Shown: positions 24,999-36,570 of the stretch, piece after piece | How the letters are laid out: the number at the start of each line of letters is the position of its first letter | Numbering within the stretch: the first letter of the stretch is position 1 | Assembly: GCF_900496995.4 (NCBI RefSeq) | Contig: NC_044018.1 | Coordinates: 7,526,501-7,590,500, forward strand | Length of the DNA stretch: 64,000 nt | Direction of reading: 5' to 3' | DNA from: Aquila chrysaetos chrysaetos | Lineage: Eukaryota; Chordata; Aves; Accipitriformes; Accipitridae | Notes under the pieces: model-generated | Database searches by the model: none | Told to the model about the DNA's origin: nothing | Seen by the model: the letters and a program-made list of their open reading frames with translations, nothing else | Translations under genes and position numbers: made by a program

Positions 24999-27496
24999 CT
25001 TGGCAGCAAAGCTTTGCTTGTGAAAGAAGAATAAAACACAGCCTGAATGCAACGACAAAACTGGAATAAGTCCCTTGTCCAAAGGGAAGCATTGGAAGTG
25101 CTCTGATACAATTTGAACGTGTAATATTTATATAACCATGAGGGACAGTTCTGGTCTTGCTGGTAGACTGTGACTGCAAAGACAGTTCCAGCTGTCACAG
25201 AGACTGGTGAAGTCTTTCCAAACACTCAGACAGGTCTTGGAACAGGTCCTTCACAAATAACAGGTCTGAGGTTTGCGGGCAAAGATTGCATATAATTAAA
25301 AACCTAATTCTATAAAGAAAATTAGCTTTTGAATTAAGGGCATCCCTAAGTCTTTTGCAGGACCATGACTTACTTGCTTGATCAGCTGATAAATCCACTC
25401 CTCATTGACATTGTTCACTCTTTCTCCTTGCTTCTGAAGAAATGTTGGTTTTAAGGTTCTGGAAGCTGGGATAAGGCTAACACCTAACTGGCTTTGATAC
25501 TCATAACCATGATGATAGCTGCAAACAGATTTGATGGTGAAAACCAACAATCCTGCAAGGAGGTTTGCTTCCTGCTGTGCTGTGATTTTTCATTGCCTGG
25601 TTGTCAATAGGAACATTCCCAACTTTTATATGGGAACATCAGTCAAAAAGGTCATGGAAGTGAGCACAGAGGCTTTCGCTGATATTGGCACTTCTCCCCT
25701 CTGTGCACAGCAAGACTGTGCATGTGTGAGTGACCGAGGCTGCAGACTTCACCTGCAGCCGCCCACCCAAACCTGCCATTTTGTGCCGAAAATATGAACG
25801 CCATCGAGCTCAGAGGGGACCCCACTGATTTGTGGGTGCTCTCCTCAGGCTAAGAGACACCCCACTGCCAGGAGGCAGGAAAAGTAGTAGAATGGATCGT
25901 CCTCTCGAGCACGCACTTTACCCATAAAATACCAAGTGCCTGTAGCTTCTTTTTCCTAGAGTGGGTCTGAGGATATACACTACCCTCTGCCCCAAGAGAA
26001 AAAACATCTTTATACGTTGCCCCTGCCTATTTACAATTTTCTCCTGCAAAGTCCTGTTTTGAGCTGACTCATCAGCACAGGGAAGCCCTGAATACAGCAC
26101 TTTCAGTCTGCAGAGCTTACCTGAGGGACGTTTTTAGTGTTATGAAACAGAACAGTTCTTGCACTAATGTTTTCCTTTGGCACGGAGGCTGCGGTCAGGA
26201 GCAGTGGGAAGATGTGTAAACCATCACCAGCCCTCCCCGGCCACCCGATACCCTGCCTTTACCGAGCCGCTATAATGGCTCCTCTATGGACATCAGCAGC
26301 TGCTGTGGCTTAAGCCGCCTTCAAGGCCCCAAACTCAGGCGAGCACAAAAATTTCCAAATGTTCTACTGCTCAAAATCTGCAATATGAAGGGGTGTGGCT
26401 TTGCAGTGCTCTAGTTTTATGCAGATGATATTTGTGCCCTGTGACACAGCTTGTCTTTGAACTCATAATCTAAAACCTCTCCGTATTCACATATAACAAA
26501 ATAATCATGCCAAATCCATCTTCTCTGCTAAAAGCAGAGGCCTAAATTACATGCAGCAGATAAAGATGGTTTAGGGCATCTGCTGTTTCAATCCATGGGG
26601 CAGCCATCAATTATTTTTGTAATAAATAACAAACTGGACATATATATCATTGAGACTAAAACTCGTCTAACAGCCATGGTTAGGTGCACTGAAAAACATG
26701 AGCAACAAACTCCTGAACTCATCACTGGAAACCAAAGTCATAAGGTCTGTTTTACCTATTTGACATCCAGTGGATGTGAACACATCACAAGGAGACCACA
26801 TCACGAGAGGGCAAGCAAACCCCACAGTAACAAGACAGTTAAAGCCGTCCTTATTTATTATTTGTACTACAGTAAAATCTAGAGGCTCCTGCCAAGACTG
26901 ACACCTTGTGAAGGGGATGAATTGAGGCCTTGTGCCCTACAAAACCAATGCAGGGTCAAAGAGTTCCACTGTGGTAAATGGAAGCAAAGTCCATGGGGCA
27001 TCAGCAGCAGCCCTGAATCCTAGTCCCAACTGTCCCCAACTATAAATCCTACAACCTTCTGCTGCTCATTACTGTTCAGATGGGGAAAATAATGTTAACA
27101 GCATTTTATTTTACAGTAAGGTTGGGAATGCAGGCACTTTCACGTTAAAAAATGGGCAGCTGTAGGTAAGAGGGGGGAGAAGTGTGACAGACAGGAGATT
27201 CACTTAAAGTTTGCTTGTTCTAAGCTTTTGTTAGAGAAGCCCACGCAAGAAAAAACATATCCTACTCGGCTATCTTTTGTGAAGAACACTACTAATTCCA
27301 CTTAGGCTGACTGCTTCTTAAAGGTGTCACAGAAATACGGATCCTGATTCCACTATTGGATGTGTAGAATGGCAGAACTTTGGGCTCACCATTCATGGTC
27401 CTTTTAGAAGGACCCTCCGCTAAATGTGCAGAAACACTCTTACTAATCTACTTAGTGATTCCAAAATGCAAAGCCCAAGTTAGCTGTTTCACACAT

Positions 27497-28088
27497 CAAA
27501 AGAAGCATGGCTAGCATGTTGAGGGAGGTGATTCTCCTCCTCTACTCTGTTCACCTGAGACCCCACCTGGAGTACTGCATCCAGCTTTGGGGTCCCCAGC
27601 AAAAGACAGACATGGACCTGTTGGAGCGGGTCCAGAGGAGGGCTGTGAAAATGGTCAGAGGGCTGGAACACCTCTGCTATGAAGACAGGCTGAGAGAGTT
27701 GGGGTTGTTCAACCTGGAGAAGAGAAGGCTCCAGAGAAACCTTATTGCGGCCTTTCAGTACTTAAAGGGGGCTTATAAGAAAGAGGGGGACAAACTTTTT
27801 AGCAGGGCCTATTGCAATAGGACAAGGGGTAATGGTTTTAAACTGAAAGGGGGTAGATTTAGACTAGATATAAGGAAGACATTTTTTACAATGAGAGTGG
27901 TGAAACACTGGCACAGGTTGCCCAGAGAGGTGGTCGATGCCCCATCCCTGCAAACATTCAAGGCCAGGTTGGATGGGGCTCTGAGCAACCTGATCTAGTC
28001 AAAGACGTCCCTGCCCATGGCAGGGGGGGTTTGACTAGATGACCTTTAAATGTCCTTTCCAACCCAAACTATTCTATGATTCTATGAA
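27497..28088 (+). mobile_element. CR1 LINE, 5'-truncated, relatively young
   Basis: This is the 3' end of a CR1 non-LTR retrotransposon, a LINE that moves by target-primed reverse transcription. The frame at 27507-27998 is uninterrupted and encodes the C-terminal part of the ORF2 reverse-transcriptase protein. Visible CR1 signatures include [52 protein letters not shown] and a terminal LSNLI stop. After the stop come the conserved 3' UTR (CCTGCCCATGGCAGGGGGG) and the avian CR1 octamer tail ATTCTATGATTCTATGA. The 5' end is truncated at about 27497, as in most CR1 copies, so it cannot be autonomous. It lies in the EVA1A intron, antisense to that gene. The intact frame suggests recent insertion compared with the other copies here. 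Confidence 0.95.
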
Positions 28089-29295
28089 ATCCAAATACTT
28101 GTCTATAGCAGCATGGTGGTATCTCAGCAAGGGCAAGAGCACATGCGTTGTTAGTGTTTAATGAATTAGCAAGACTGAATGGCTCACAGACATGAAAAAC
28201 TAGCACACAAATATTGGAGTTTTAGTTATATAGACCTCAATGCTCCAGAATAGCATAATTGCATTACAGTGGTGCTAGCAGACTGGCTGCAGTACACAGA
28301 ATTATTAACTGCATATAGTAAAAGAGCAACACATTAATATTACTAGCAAGGTAATATTGCTTGGCAATAAGCATTGCAAGGTAATAAGCATACAAACCTT
28401 TCATTAAACAGAAGGAGAACACCCATACAAAAAAAGTGACCACAAACAGTATGTCCTGCCTCGGGAGGCTAGTTACACAGAAACCAAAGCCCTCCTTCTG
28501 GGGAAAACAGCAGATATTGGCCTAAAATATGCTGAATTAGTGCATCCGATGCTATTCAGCCAGTGCTCCTCCTGTTTTGGGGTTAGGTCCTCCAACTCTG
28601 TAGGCAACCCCTACTGATGACAAGGTACCTCATGCAGTTGTGGGATGGGAAATATTTGCACTATACCACCGGCCTCTGCTGTACTTTTTGCTATCAATGG
28701 TATTGACCCCAAGCACTCAGTAGGGTACACAATCTTCATTTCAACTTTTAAAGTGAATCTTATTAGAAGACCGCTCCTCTGCTACTTGAAAGATGCATGT
28801 GGGTGAAAGATAAACTGTGATCCAGGGAAACCTTACTCTAAACTAGATTTAAATACACAATTAAGCAGACTCTCAAGTTACTTCATCTTCACACTTCTAC
28901 TGAAGATAAGCCAAATTCTCTTAAGCAGGGTAATGATCTGAGTGCTGCTTATTTTCCAAATTACAGGACAACAAGCTTGCCTCCCTAATGAGCCAGGCTT
29001 TGATCTTCAGGAAAATGGAGCATTAGAAATAATACCACATGTAAGATTACATTGTATTTAACTTCAGATGAGAGCAAATCCAGAGGAAAGCAGAGCACAA
29101 TAAACCCTGTTATATACTGTCTGCTAGAGCTGCCCTCGTCAGGTCTTTCAAGGGAGAAGTTGCTGAGAGACGAATGAAAAATATAAACGGTTCAAAGAGG
29201 CAGATTTAGCCCTAGGTGACTGTGAAATGTAGGCTCAATTGAGGGTCCACAAAGAGCTTGTGAGAGCCCAGAGAAATGGCAGCCGCAAAACCTAC

Positions 29296-29368
29296 CTGTG
29301 ATAAAGGCATACGCTGCTAGGATGTTGCTGAGCAGTGCCATCTCTGTGCTAACGCCCACGGGCTCCAT
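29296..29368 (-). CDS. EVA1A: EVA1A first coding exon (residues 1-24 plus one base)
   Basis: The start ATG is at 29366-29368, in a strong Kozak context (A at -3, G at +4). The peptide begins MEPVGVSTEMALLSNILAAY and ends in Phe-Ile-Thr plus one base of a split Glu codon. MALLSNILAAY matches the N-terminal block of EVA1A just before ENPERAALYF. The donor reads ACAG|GTAGGT, so splicing to the acceptor at 21362 keeps the frame. The exon probably begins near 29466, where the minus strand shows TTTCTGTTTCAAAGCAG, leaving about 98 nt of apparent 5' leader. That leader is open in the same frame, so an upstream exon could extend the N-terminus. A second in-frame ATG (residue 10, MALLSN) could also be used. 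Confidence 0.93.
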
Positions 29369-30729
29369 GCTGCTGTTGAGCGCCGGCGGTTGTGTCTCAT
29401 CCACGGGAAGCAAGAAGGGGGTGTTGTCTAGAGGGTAGAACGTGGCCGATCTCCCTTTCTTCTTCTCTGCTTTGAAACAGAAAGGGAATGAGGAACGAGG
29501 CACGTGCCCCAGCCCGACCCTGCCCTATCCCCACCAGGTCGGCATCTGCGTTCAGAAATCTGGAGCCGCTCGACAGCAAGCCACCCAAATTTGCCCCTTT
29601 TTGGGGGGCAACTAAACCTTCTCAGGTAGCTTCAGCTGAGCACATACCCTGTCTGCATCCAGGCAGCATCTTCTCTCCCCGTCTCCTGCTCTTTCATGTC
29701 ACCACTTAGACACACCCACCTACGCTACAGCAAATATATAATCAGGTTTCTTTTCTCTTATGTAAATCAAAGGAGCCTTTATCAACAGTGGGTTCAGCTA
29801 AGCTTGTAATAAGGACTGGAAAACACAGACAGAGCCGGCAAAACTCTGCTGGTGTTGCGCCGTAGTGATCCATCCACACCTGGCAAACAGACGTGCTTTC
29901 TCTCCAGCCTTTGCGGGGAAGGGCAGACCTGAGTTTACAACTTCCTTCAGAAGCCCACTCGTATTGTGTTTCACCCAGACACCATTTCCCCTTTGGAGAG
30001 GTGAGTGAACATGGGTTAATGATTTGATTTTATTTGTTGAAGACCGGAGCTAAGGAGGCAGCTAATTCCAGGAGGCTCAAAGAGACCCTTTCAGAGCTTA
30101 TCAGCTCGCTGCTGAGTGCTCCCTGCACCTTGATCTGCAGACAGACACCCCCACTAGTCACAAAACACTAATTGTTTTAAACGCACGAAAAAGTCAGTGC
30201 ACAAGATCCAGCTCCATCATCCGTGTGATTGTGATTGTTTAACTGTAGCTATTACAATTTTTCAGGCTCCCTTCCCTGGGTGTCTAGTTCTGGCCAAAAG
30301 CAAGCATCACACTGCAAAATCAGACTTGCACCTGGCTTCCACTTATCTGCAGGTATTAAATTCAGGAAACTGTCAGCTCCGTCTCCGATAATGCCATCAG
30401 TGCCACGCAAGCAAAGGCACTCTGACAGCAGCCGCGACACGAGATGGTCTGTGTTCACTAGCTGCCTGATCCGTCTCCTTTCCCTGCAAACCCGGCAGCG
30501 TGAGATGTCACGTTCCCCTTCCCACTGTGCGTGCCAAGAAGCGGCTCAGCCCAGAGAAGCAGTAACAGAAACTGAGGGGTGTCAAAGAGAACAGGTAATA
30601 CTGGATGGAGAGGGACTGAGTGCGTGAACGTGCATGCAGTGATGCCAACTCCTAATCTGCCTCGGAGGAGAAGCAGCGGGGATGGATGTCCAGGCGTTGC
30701 TGTAAGGGATCAGCCCCAAGGAATGCGGG

Positions 30730-30786
30730 CGCAGTTGTATCTCTGCCACTGAATAGCTGCATGGCCTTGGGAAAGCCACATGTTAC
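30730..30786 (+). mobile_element. MIR-like SINE fragment
   Basis: TATCTCTGCCACTGAATAGCTGCATGGCCTTGGGAAAGCCACA closely follows the MIR core CTCTGCCACTTACTAGCTGTGTGACCTTGGGCAAGTCAC, about 80 percent by eye. Confidence 0.75.
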
Positions 30787-30919
30787 AAGCTACCAAGGTG
30801 TTAATGACTGGCCCTGAAGCAAAGGTTTTAAACTTGGGTGCCTGGGTGGCAGATCCAAAAGGGAAAAATATCCCAAGAACCTCTTGCTCTAGGAGAATAG
30901 AGATCACCAAAGATCAGCT

Positions 30920-30995
30920 GTACAAATGGAGGCACTGGGGCACACAGGGTCAACGGCACATTCAGCAGGAAACCATTAGCAAAGTTGCGGAAAAT
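30920..30995 (-). mobile_element. MIR-like fragment in the opposite orientation
   Basis: CAAATGGAGGCACTGGGGCACACAGGGTCAACGGCACATTCAGCAGG resembles inverted MIR (AAATGGGGAAACTGAGGCACAGAGAGGTTAAGTCACTTGCCCAAGG). It lies about 135 bp beyond a sense MIR fragment. Confidence 0.5.
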
Positions 30996-31637
30996 CCTTT
31001 AATTCGGATGTAGGCACCAACATGCACTTTAATCTTTCCTTTATTCTCCCTGTTTGGTAAATCTATGTCTGTATAAGTGGTTGGATTTTTCTCTACCACT
31101 GTTCCTGCAAAGAAATCCATAGAAGCAGGGTAAATTTTTCATTTCTAAAAACTGAACCCTTCAGAGCATCTCAAGTAGCACTACGCATCTAAACTGAGGC
31201 AACTGAATCCTGCTACTCGTTGACAGATCCTAGGGAGTCATTCAGATCTCCCCGTAGCAGACACTTCAAGCTTGATGTACTTACTCATACACAGATGTCT
31301 AAGACACCCAGGGTCAGGAGGACATCCACGCAGAGATGGCAGGTATGAGAAGGGATGTAGGGGAAACTCTCAGCCTTCTAGGGCAGCATCTAGAAGCCAG
31401 GTGAACACCCCAGGTCATCTCAAATGAGAGGTCTGACTCTGAACTAGTTAATCTAAAAATCCCTTTACAATCAATGAAAATGAAGGGCATCGCCAGGCTA
31501 TAATCTCATATGTATTTCATAACCATCTATCTCATCATAAAGAGGATTGCTGAGTTAGGTGGCTCCAGGTTCCTGCTAGGTCTCTGAGAGTTTTCTGCAA
31601 CTCTGCGTTAAAGTCCAGTTAACGTGGCTGTACTGCA

Positions 31638-31700
31638 GGTGCACAGAGCTGGTAGGATGTGAACCTGAGACCTCAGTGCCATGCTCTCTCACACGTCCCG
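31638..31700 (-). mobile_element. MIR-like fragment, antisense
   Basis: GCACAGAGCTGGTAGGATGTGAACCTGAGACCTCAGTGCCATGCTCTCTCACA matches the inverted 5' part of MIR (CAGAGCTGGGATTTGAACCCAGGTCT...AGTGCTCTTTCCAC). Confidence 0.6.
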
Positions 31701-31950
31701 TTCTGGGTTAGTGACAACCCACCTGCCCCTCACTGTTGATACATTCACGGGATCTCACTAGGACTAAGGTTTAAATTATACTTGCAGGGAGGGCTTCTGT
31801 GTGCACGTGCTAGATCTGCCAGGAAAGGCTCAGATGGACACCGCTTCTGTTGGGTATGGGGCATCCCTTGTAAACCACGTTGTGCAATAATGGTATATTT
31901 AGGAGAGAGAGTAAGGCATAACTCCTCTCATGTGAGATGTAAGAAGAATC

Positions 31951-31969
31951 TTTTTTTTTTTTTTTTTTT
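31951..31969. repeat. T19 homopolymer
   Basis: Nineteen consecutive T. No neighbouring element identified. Confidence 0.9.
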
Positions 31970-34900
31970 ACTTCTGACTTGTGCAAAGAACAGATGCAAT
32001 CAAACAAGTTTTTAAATGAATACTCGTCTGCATACACTATACTCCAGCAAAGAGCACCACAAAACCACAGAACTGGTTTTGTCATCTGCAGGATTGTACA
32101 AGCACAGACAGGGAAGATAGCAAATGACTGGAGTTGTGCAGGAGGGAAAAAACAAACAAACACAATTTCACAAGGCCATGTGTTGCTACGTTATGTGGTT
32201 CCCTGGTCCGCCATTCATTCCAGAATCATACTAAAAGACATCCCCTTTCCTCCTTGCTAGCTTTGAAGACCTTGTCTATGCCTAATCAGCTCACCTACTA
32301 CTGGTTTTCTCTTCACCACCCTTTCTTAGCTGTTCCCAGTCACTCGAACTGTTTCCCTGTGACTTTACACCAAAGCCAAGCAAAATTATTTCAGCTAGCA
32401 GTAAATTTGCCCAACACCACAGTATAAGCATAGGAGAGGTTATTCATATCAGGCTGACTTTAGCAAATAGTTTTAATAAAAGAAATAAAACAGGAAGAGA
32501 GATTACAGAAATGTCCAAATATTTCCTTTTGCTATTTTTGAAACATTCTTTTAGCTTTTCATTTCAAAATGACATCTTTGTTTGAAAAGTGGTGCATATT
32601 TTAAAAATTAATGAATAAACAATGTGAAAACTAAACAAAAGGTGCCATTTGTAGAAGTGAAATGTTTAGATAAATGAAAATGAGCTCGGGAGGGGGTGGT
32701 TCTTGCTTAAAAGAATCAGCAGGATCACAAAATTTATTTTGGGCTAACTCAAAATTCTTTTCCTTGACAATTTTTCAGTAAGGCCTCCAAACTGGCAAAT
32801 CTGTTATTGCTGACTCTTAATTATCTGTGGATTGTATCCAAGCTATGGATTAACTCTGCCAGGATTGTAGACAGAGACAAGGTATTTCTGCCCATACACA
32901 CCCTAGAGCTGAATCTCTGGGAGTACAGCCTGGGAATTTCAGAAGTAATGTCATATACCATCTTCTGCGTGTTGGGAAATACAACGCAAAACGACCGACT
33001 AGCCCAATACGTGCTCACATGTACTTTTCCTTTATTCATACACCATCCCTTCCTCCTACTCACCTATCCCTATAGATAGCTAAGATTTTATTTCATTCAT
33101 ATCTCTTGGCTTTGCATTTTATGAAAATAGCATCATATTTTAAAGCTCAGTTGAAAACTTCTCTGTCCCCTGCGAGCCAGACCTACTGTCTTTGCCCTGT
33201 TGTTTTTTCTTTGCCACTGTATTAGACAGGTCTGCAAAGTATTTCTGTGATGAGTTTTGACATGCATGGCCATGACTGCTATTTCAAGAAACCTGGTGTG
33301 AGTTTCACCGTTCACTTTAGTCTGTCGCTGGTTGCGCCTTGAAGTTTCTCTTTCTGACTGTGACGTGGATGGGGTTTTGGGAACAATACAGAAACCCAGA
33401 GACGAGGAGATAGAAGGGAACAGTTACCACAACACAGTTAGGTTTGGCCCAACATCGCAATAGTCATAGCTACCTGGGAGAGCTCGCCCTATGTTGGAAG
33501 GAGAGACATCAGAAAGGAACACGCCGTCCCCTATAACATTGGGATCAAACACTCTTGGCCACAGTGGAAAATGTGGCTTCTGAAATCCTTGGTAATTGGT
33601 TGGTCTTGGCTGGGTTTCATGCAGAAGCTTCTTGGGAACTGAAAGAGAGGAGTACGAAGAGCACAGTTGTTAGAGCAAGTTATTTCAGCTGGTCAGAACG
33701 AGAATTATCACATTATGCTATGGGCTCAGCTTATACTTAATTATACCATGTGCAGACCAAACAGACACTCATTTACCACTACGATGAATGCTCTCCAAAT
33801 GCCAGCACAGGGACATTCAATGAGAGAACGCTGGAAACTATAAAGTGATTAAGATATTGTTTATTTACAATTAAGCTTTGAGACTAGACTAAGGATCAGA
33901 TTCGGACTTCTTATTTAGACACCCATCTTAGAAACTAAAATGCCTAGTAAGCCAGGCTTTGGCCTCAGCCCTAAGCTTCAGAGTACTCCAGCTAGACGCC
34001 TCTGTTCCTACCACGATCGCGGGCTGGGCAGGATGCCCCACAACAGTGGGGACTATAGGGTACGCCTGAATCGCTGCCTCTTCCAGCCATCAAGTTGCTC
34101 AAGACTGCACATCAGAATTTTCTGTCCACTCTGGATTCACAAAGCCAGCCTTTGGAGGGTGCTGTTCACATCGAATCACAATGTTTAAATGATCCACCAC
34201 GGCAGTAAGAAACCCCACCTGCAAGAAACCCTCCCTACCCTGTGAGATCCAAAATACACTGTTCCCCATTTGGCTTTAGGCTTTCAGTAAGCTGGGAAAG
34301 GCTTATTCTCCATTCCCACCATCCTGAGAAGGAGGGTGAAGACTCAGCTAATCCCTACTGCTCTCCATGTTTCATCAGCCACAGTGTTAGCAATATGCAG
34401 GTGACGTAGGTTAATATGTGACAGTTTGTCAGGAGATCTATGGTCTCTTTCTTCTGTGGACCAAAGCATGCCTTAGTAAGAAGAGTACTTTCTCCTCCTT
34501 GTGAGGCCAGCTCTTCAGCTGTACATCCAGGTGAAGAAATCAAAGTCGGTGTAGCTACTTCAGTGTACACCCACTGAAGGTGAATCCACTAGGTAAATTC
34601 ACTAATTTGCCCTGTAAGGACAAAGCAGCATGTCATTTACAGAGCTGAACCAGTTCTCTGCCTCAGCCATGGACAACACCTGAGGCTATTTCAGAGCAAA
34701 GTGCTTTTCCATACAAAGAGAAGACAACATATACAGGCTGTTCTGCTCAGAAATTAGAGGAAGAGTGATGAAAGACAAAAATAAAGAAATTAAAATTTCC
34801 AGAGGAGAAAGATGTATTTTCCCCGTCAGTGACTGTATACTAACATATACATAAAAGCACCATTTTGTCCCTGCAGACAACCAAGACTTTAGTGTGTTAA

Positions 34901-35034
34901 AGACACAGACTGGTGAGAACTAGGCACAAGTTCACTAGACCCACAGAAACCCTAAAAGAAGATTTCTGGGATGCTCAGCTCTCCTTTCTCCAAGTCTAAC
35001 GGCAACAGCCTCTCTCGTCCCAAGCAGGCTGCCA

Positions 35035-35165
35035 CCTCCTAGTGCCTCAGTTTCCCCACTGCTCCGCTGCCGATCGTGCTATCTCCCATCTCCACTCTTC
35101 ACAGGGGTGTGAAGAAGCGTAATTAAAAATGCAAAACACTTTGAGATCCTTGGCACAAGCATGAA
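35035..35165 (+). mobile_element. MIR-like SINE fragment (amniote type)
   Basis: AGTGCCTCAGTTTCCCCACTGCTC, then CACAGGGGTGTGAAGAAGCGTAATTAAAAATGCAAAACACTTTGAGATCCTTGGCAC, keep the MIR order: CCTCAGTTTCCCC, GGGTGTTGTGAGG.TTAATTAA, then AAGCACTTTGAGATCC. Confidence 0.75.
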
Positions 35166-35699
35166 GGAGGACTTGGAAGGAGTGCAACCCTGGAACAGAA
35201 AGGAAATTCCTGCCTGCCCCCTGCAGCTAATCAGCTGCCAAGCTGGAGCATGAGATTCAATCACGCCCATTAAATTTGCCTGCATAACTACAAATATTAC
35301 TGGTGGGGGAAGTGATCCAACCACCTTGTTTACATTGTGTTCAACTTACTGTCTTTGCTGAGGCAAAGAAAATTGTAACTATATTTACTGACTGACCTCC
35401 TACATTAGTCTGCCAAGATATCAGCACTGAAGTTCTTGAATTATTAGTAGAGTCATGCTAGGTCAGGAAACAGACATAAAACCCAACAGCTTCTGAATAT
35501 CAAAGAGCTGGCACAGCAGTTTCTAGTGAAACCTGAATTGGCAACTATCCTCTGATGGGAAGGCAGCAAAAGAAACACATCCCCTGTTAGGAACTAGACA
35601 GAAGCAAGGGGGATACCTGTGCCAGAGAAATATCAGAAAGTCTGGGGAGGAGGTGTGTAGAACAGAGATTATCCTGCAAACCACACAGTCAGGGAGAAT

Positions 35700-35830
35700 T
35701 GCAATTCTGGGCGCCTAATCTGAGGCACCCAAAGGGACCCGATATTCAGAGGGCATAGGGCTCAGCACCCTCCAAAAATAAAGATCCCTTTTGCTCTATC
35801 TCAGGCTGAGGACCTGAAAGGCCTTTAAAA
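35700..35830. repeat. Possible ancient amniote interspersed repeat
   Basis: TTCTGGGCGCCTAATCTGAGGCACCCAAAGGGACCCGATATTCAGAGGGC has the 'gcctaa...ggcaccc...gatattcagag' vocabulary of an old repeat common in reptile and bird DNA. I cannot name the family, and a search against a repeat library would settle it. Confidence 0.4.
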
Positions 35831-36407
35831 GACACAAGTCAGTTTTCCTTTACGCACTTTTCATTCAAACTGCATCCCAGTAACCTGTTGATATGCATCC
35901 AATGAAGAAAACAAAGCAAAAGGAACACAGAGACAATTTCTTAGCAGATTATGACTGGTCTTTCATGTTTCAGACTGACTCTTCTTCATAAGCATCTCCT
36001 TTCACCTCCCAGTATTCATAGCCATCTCTGGGGCACAACACAGGCTGGGTGGACCTGCACCTTTCTCCAAAAAGGTGACACCACCAGACATTTAAGCATT
36101 TGAGCCAAGTGGGGGAAAGAAACACCATCTTTTCCTACACACACCCAGGGAATTGAGCTATGGCTTTTCCACCTTGGCATCTGTGCCACCACCACCACAA
36201 ATGCTACCTATGGGACTGGGAGAGGAGTCAGGATAAAGCAAAACATTGCTAAATCAGTCAGCAACTGGTCGACAGCATCCCAAGGAAAAGTAGGGATGGA
36301 GAAGTACTCAGAGGGAAGCATTCATACAGACTGTTTATTGTCACAGCACCTTAATGGGGTAGGGTTGTGCTGTTATCCCTTTGGGATGGCTGAGGAAGTA
36401 AGATGAC

Positions 36408-36570
36408 TACCAAGTAGGCATTTGGTGCCTAGAAACACAGGTGGCTATGAAGAGAGATTCCCAAAAGCAGACGTGCGCTTAACGTCCATGATTAACATGC
36501 ACTTTGGTACTTCCAAAAATCCCAAGCGGTGCTTGTCTTCCCTTCAGCAACTAAAACGCTTTAAAATTCT
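36408..36570. repeat. Possible ancient amniote interspersed repeat
   Basis: GTAGGCATTTGGTGCCTAGAAAC ... TTAACGTCCATGATTAACATGCA ... CTAAAACGCTTTAAAATTCTGG recalls the 'ttaggtgcctaa ... cctttgaaaatctgg' old repeat family. Weak. Confidence 0.33.

Larger units (their letters stand above)
21363..29295 (-). other. EVA1A: EVA1A intron, about 7.9 kb
   Basis: The intron runs from donor GTAGGT at 29295 to an acceptor with TTTTCTTTCCCGTTTCAG ending at 21363, on the minus strand. It is phase 1. I saw no convincing additional coding exon. Contents include a T16 run at 22050-22065, an old CR1 3' end at 22430-22585, a short TG run near 24223-24235, a possibly conserved AT-rich segment at about 24560-24760, a pair of 16-bp near-identical words at 24911-24926 and 24983-24998, and a young CR1 at 27497-28088 in the orientation opposite to the gene. 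Confidence 0.9.
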
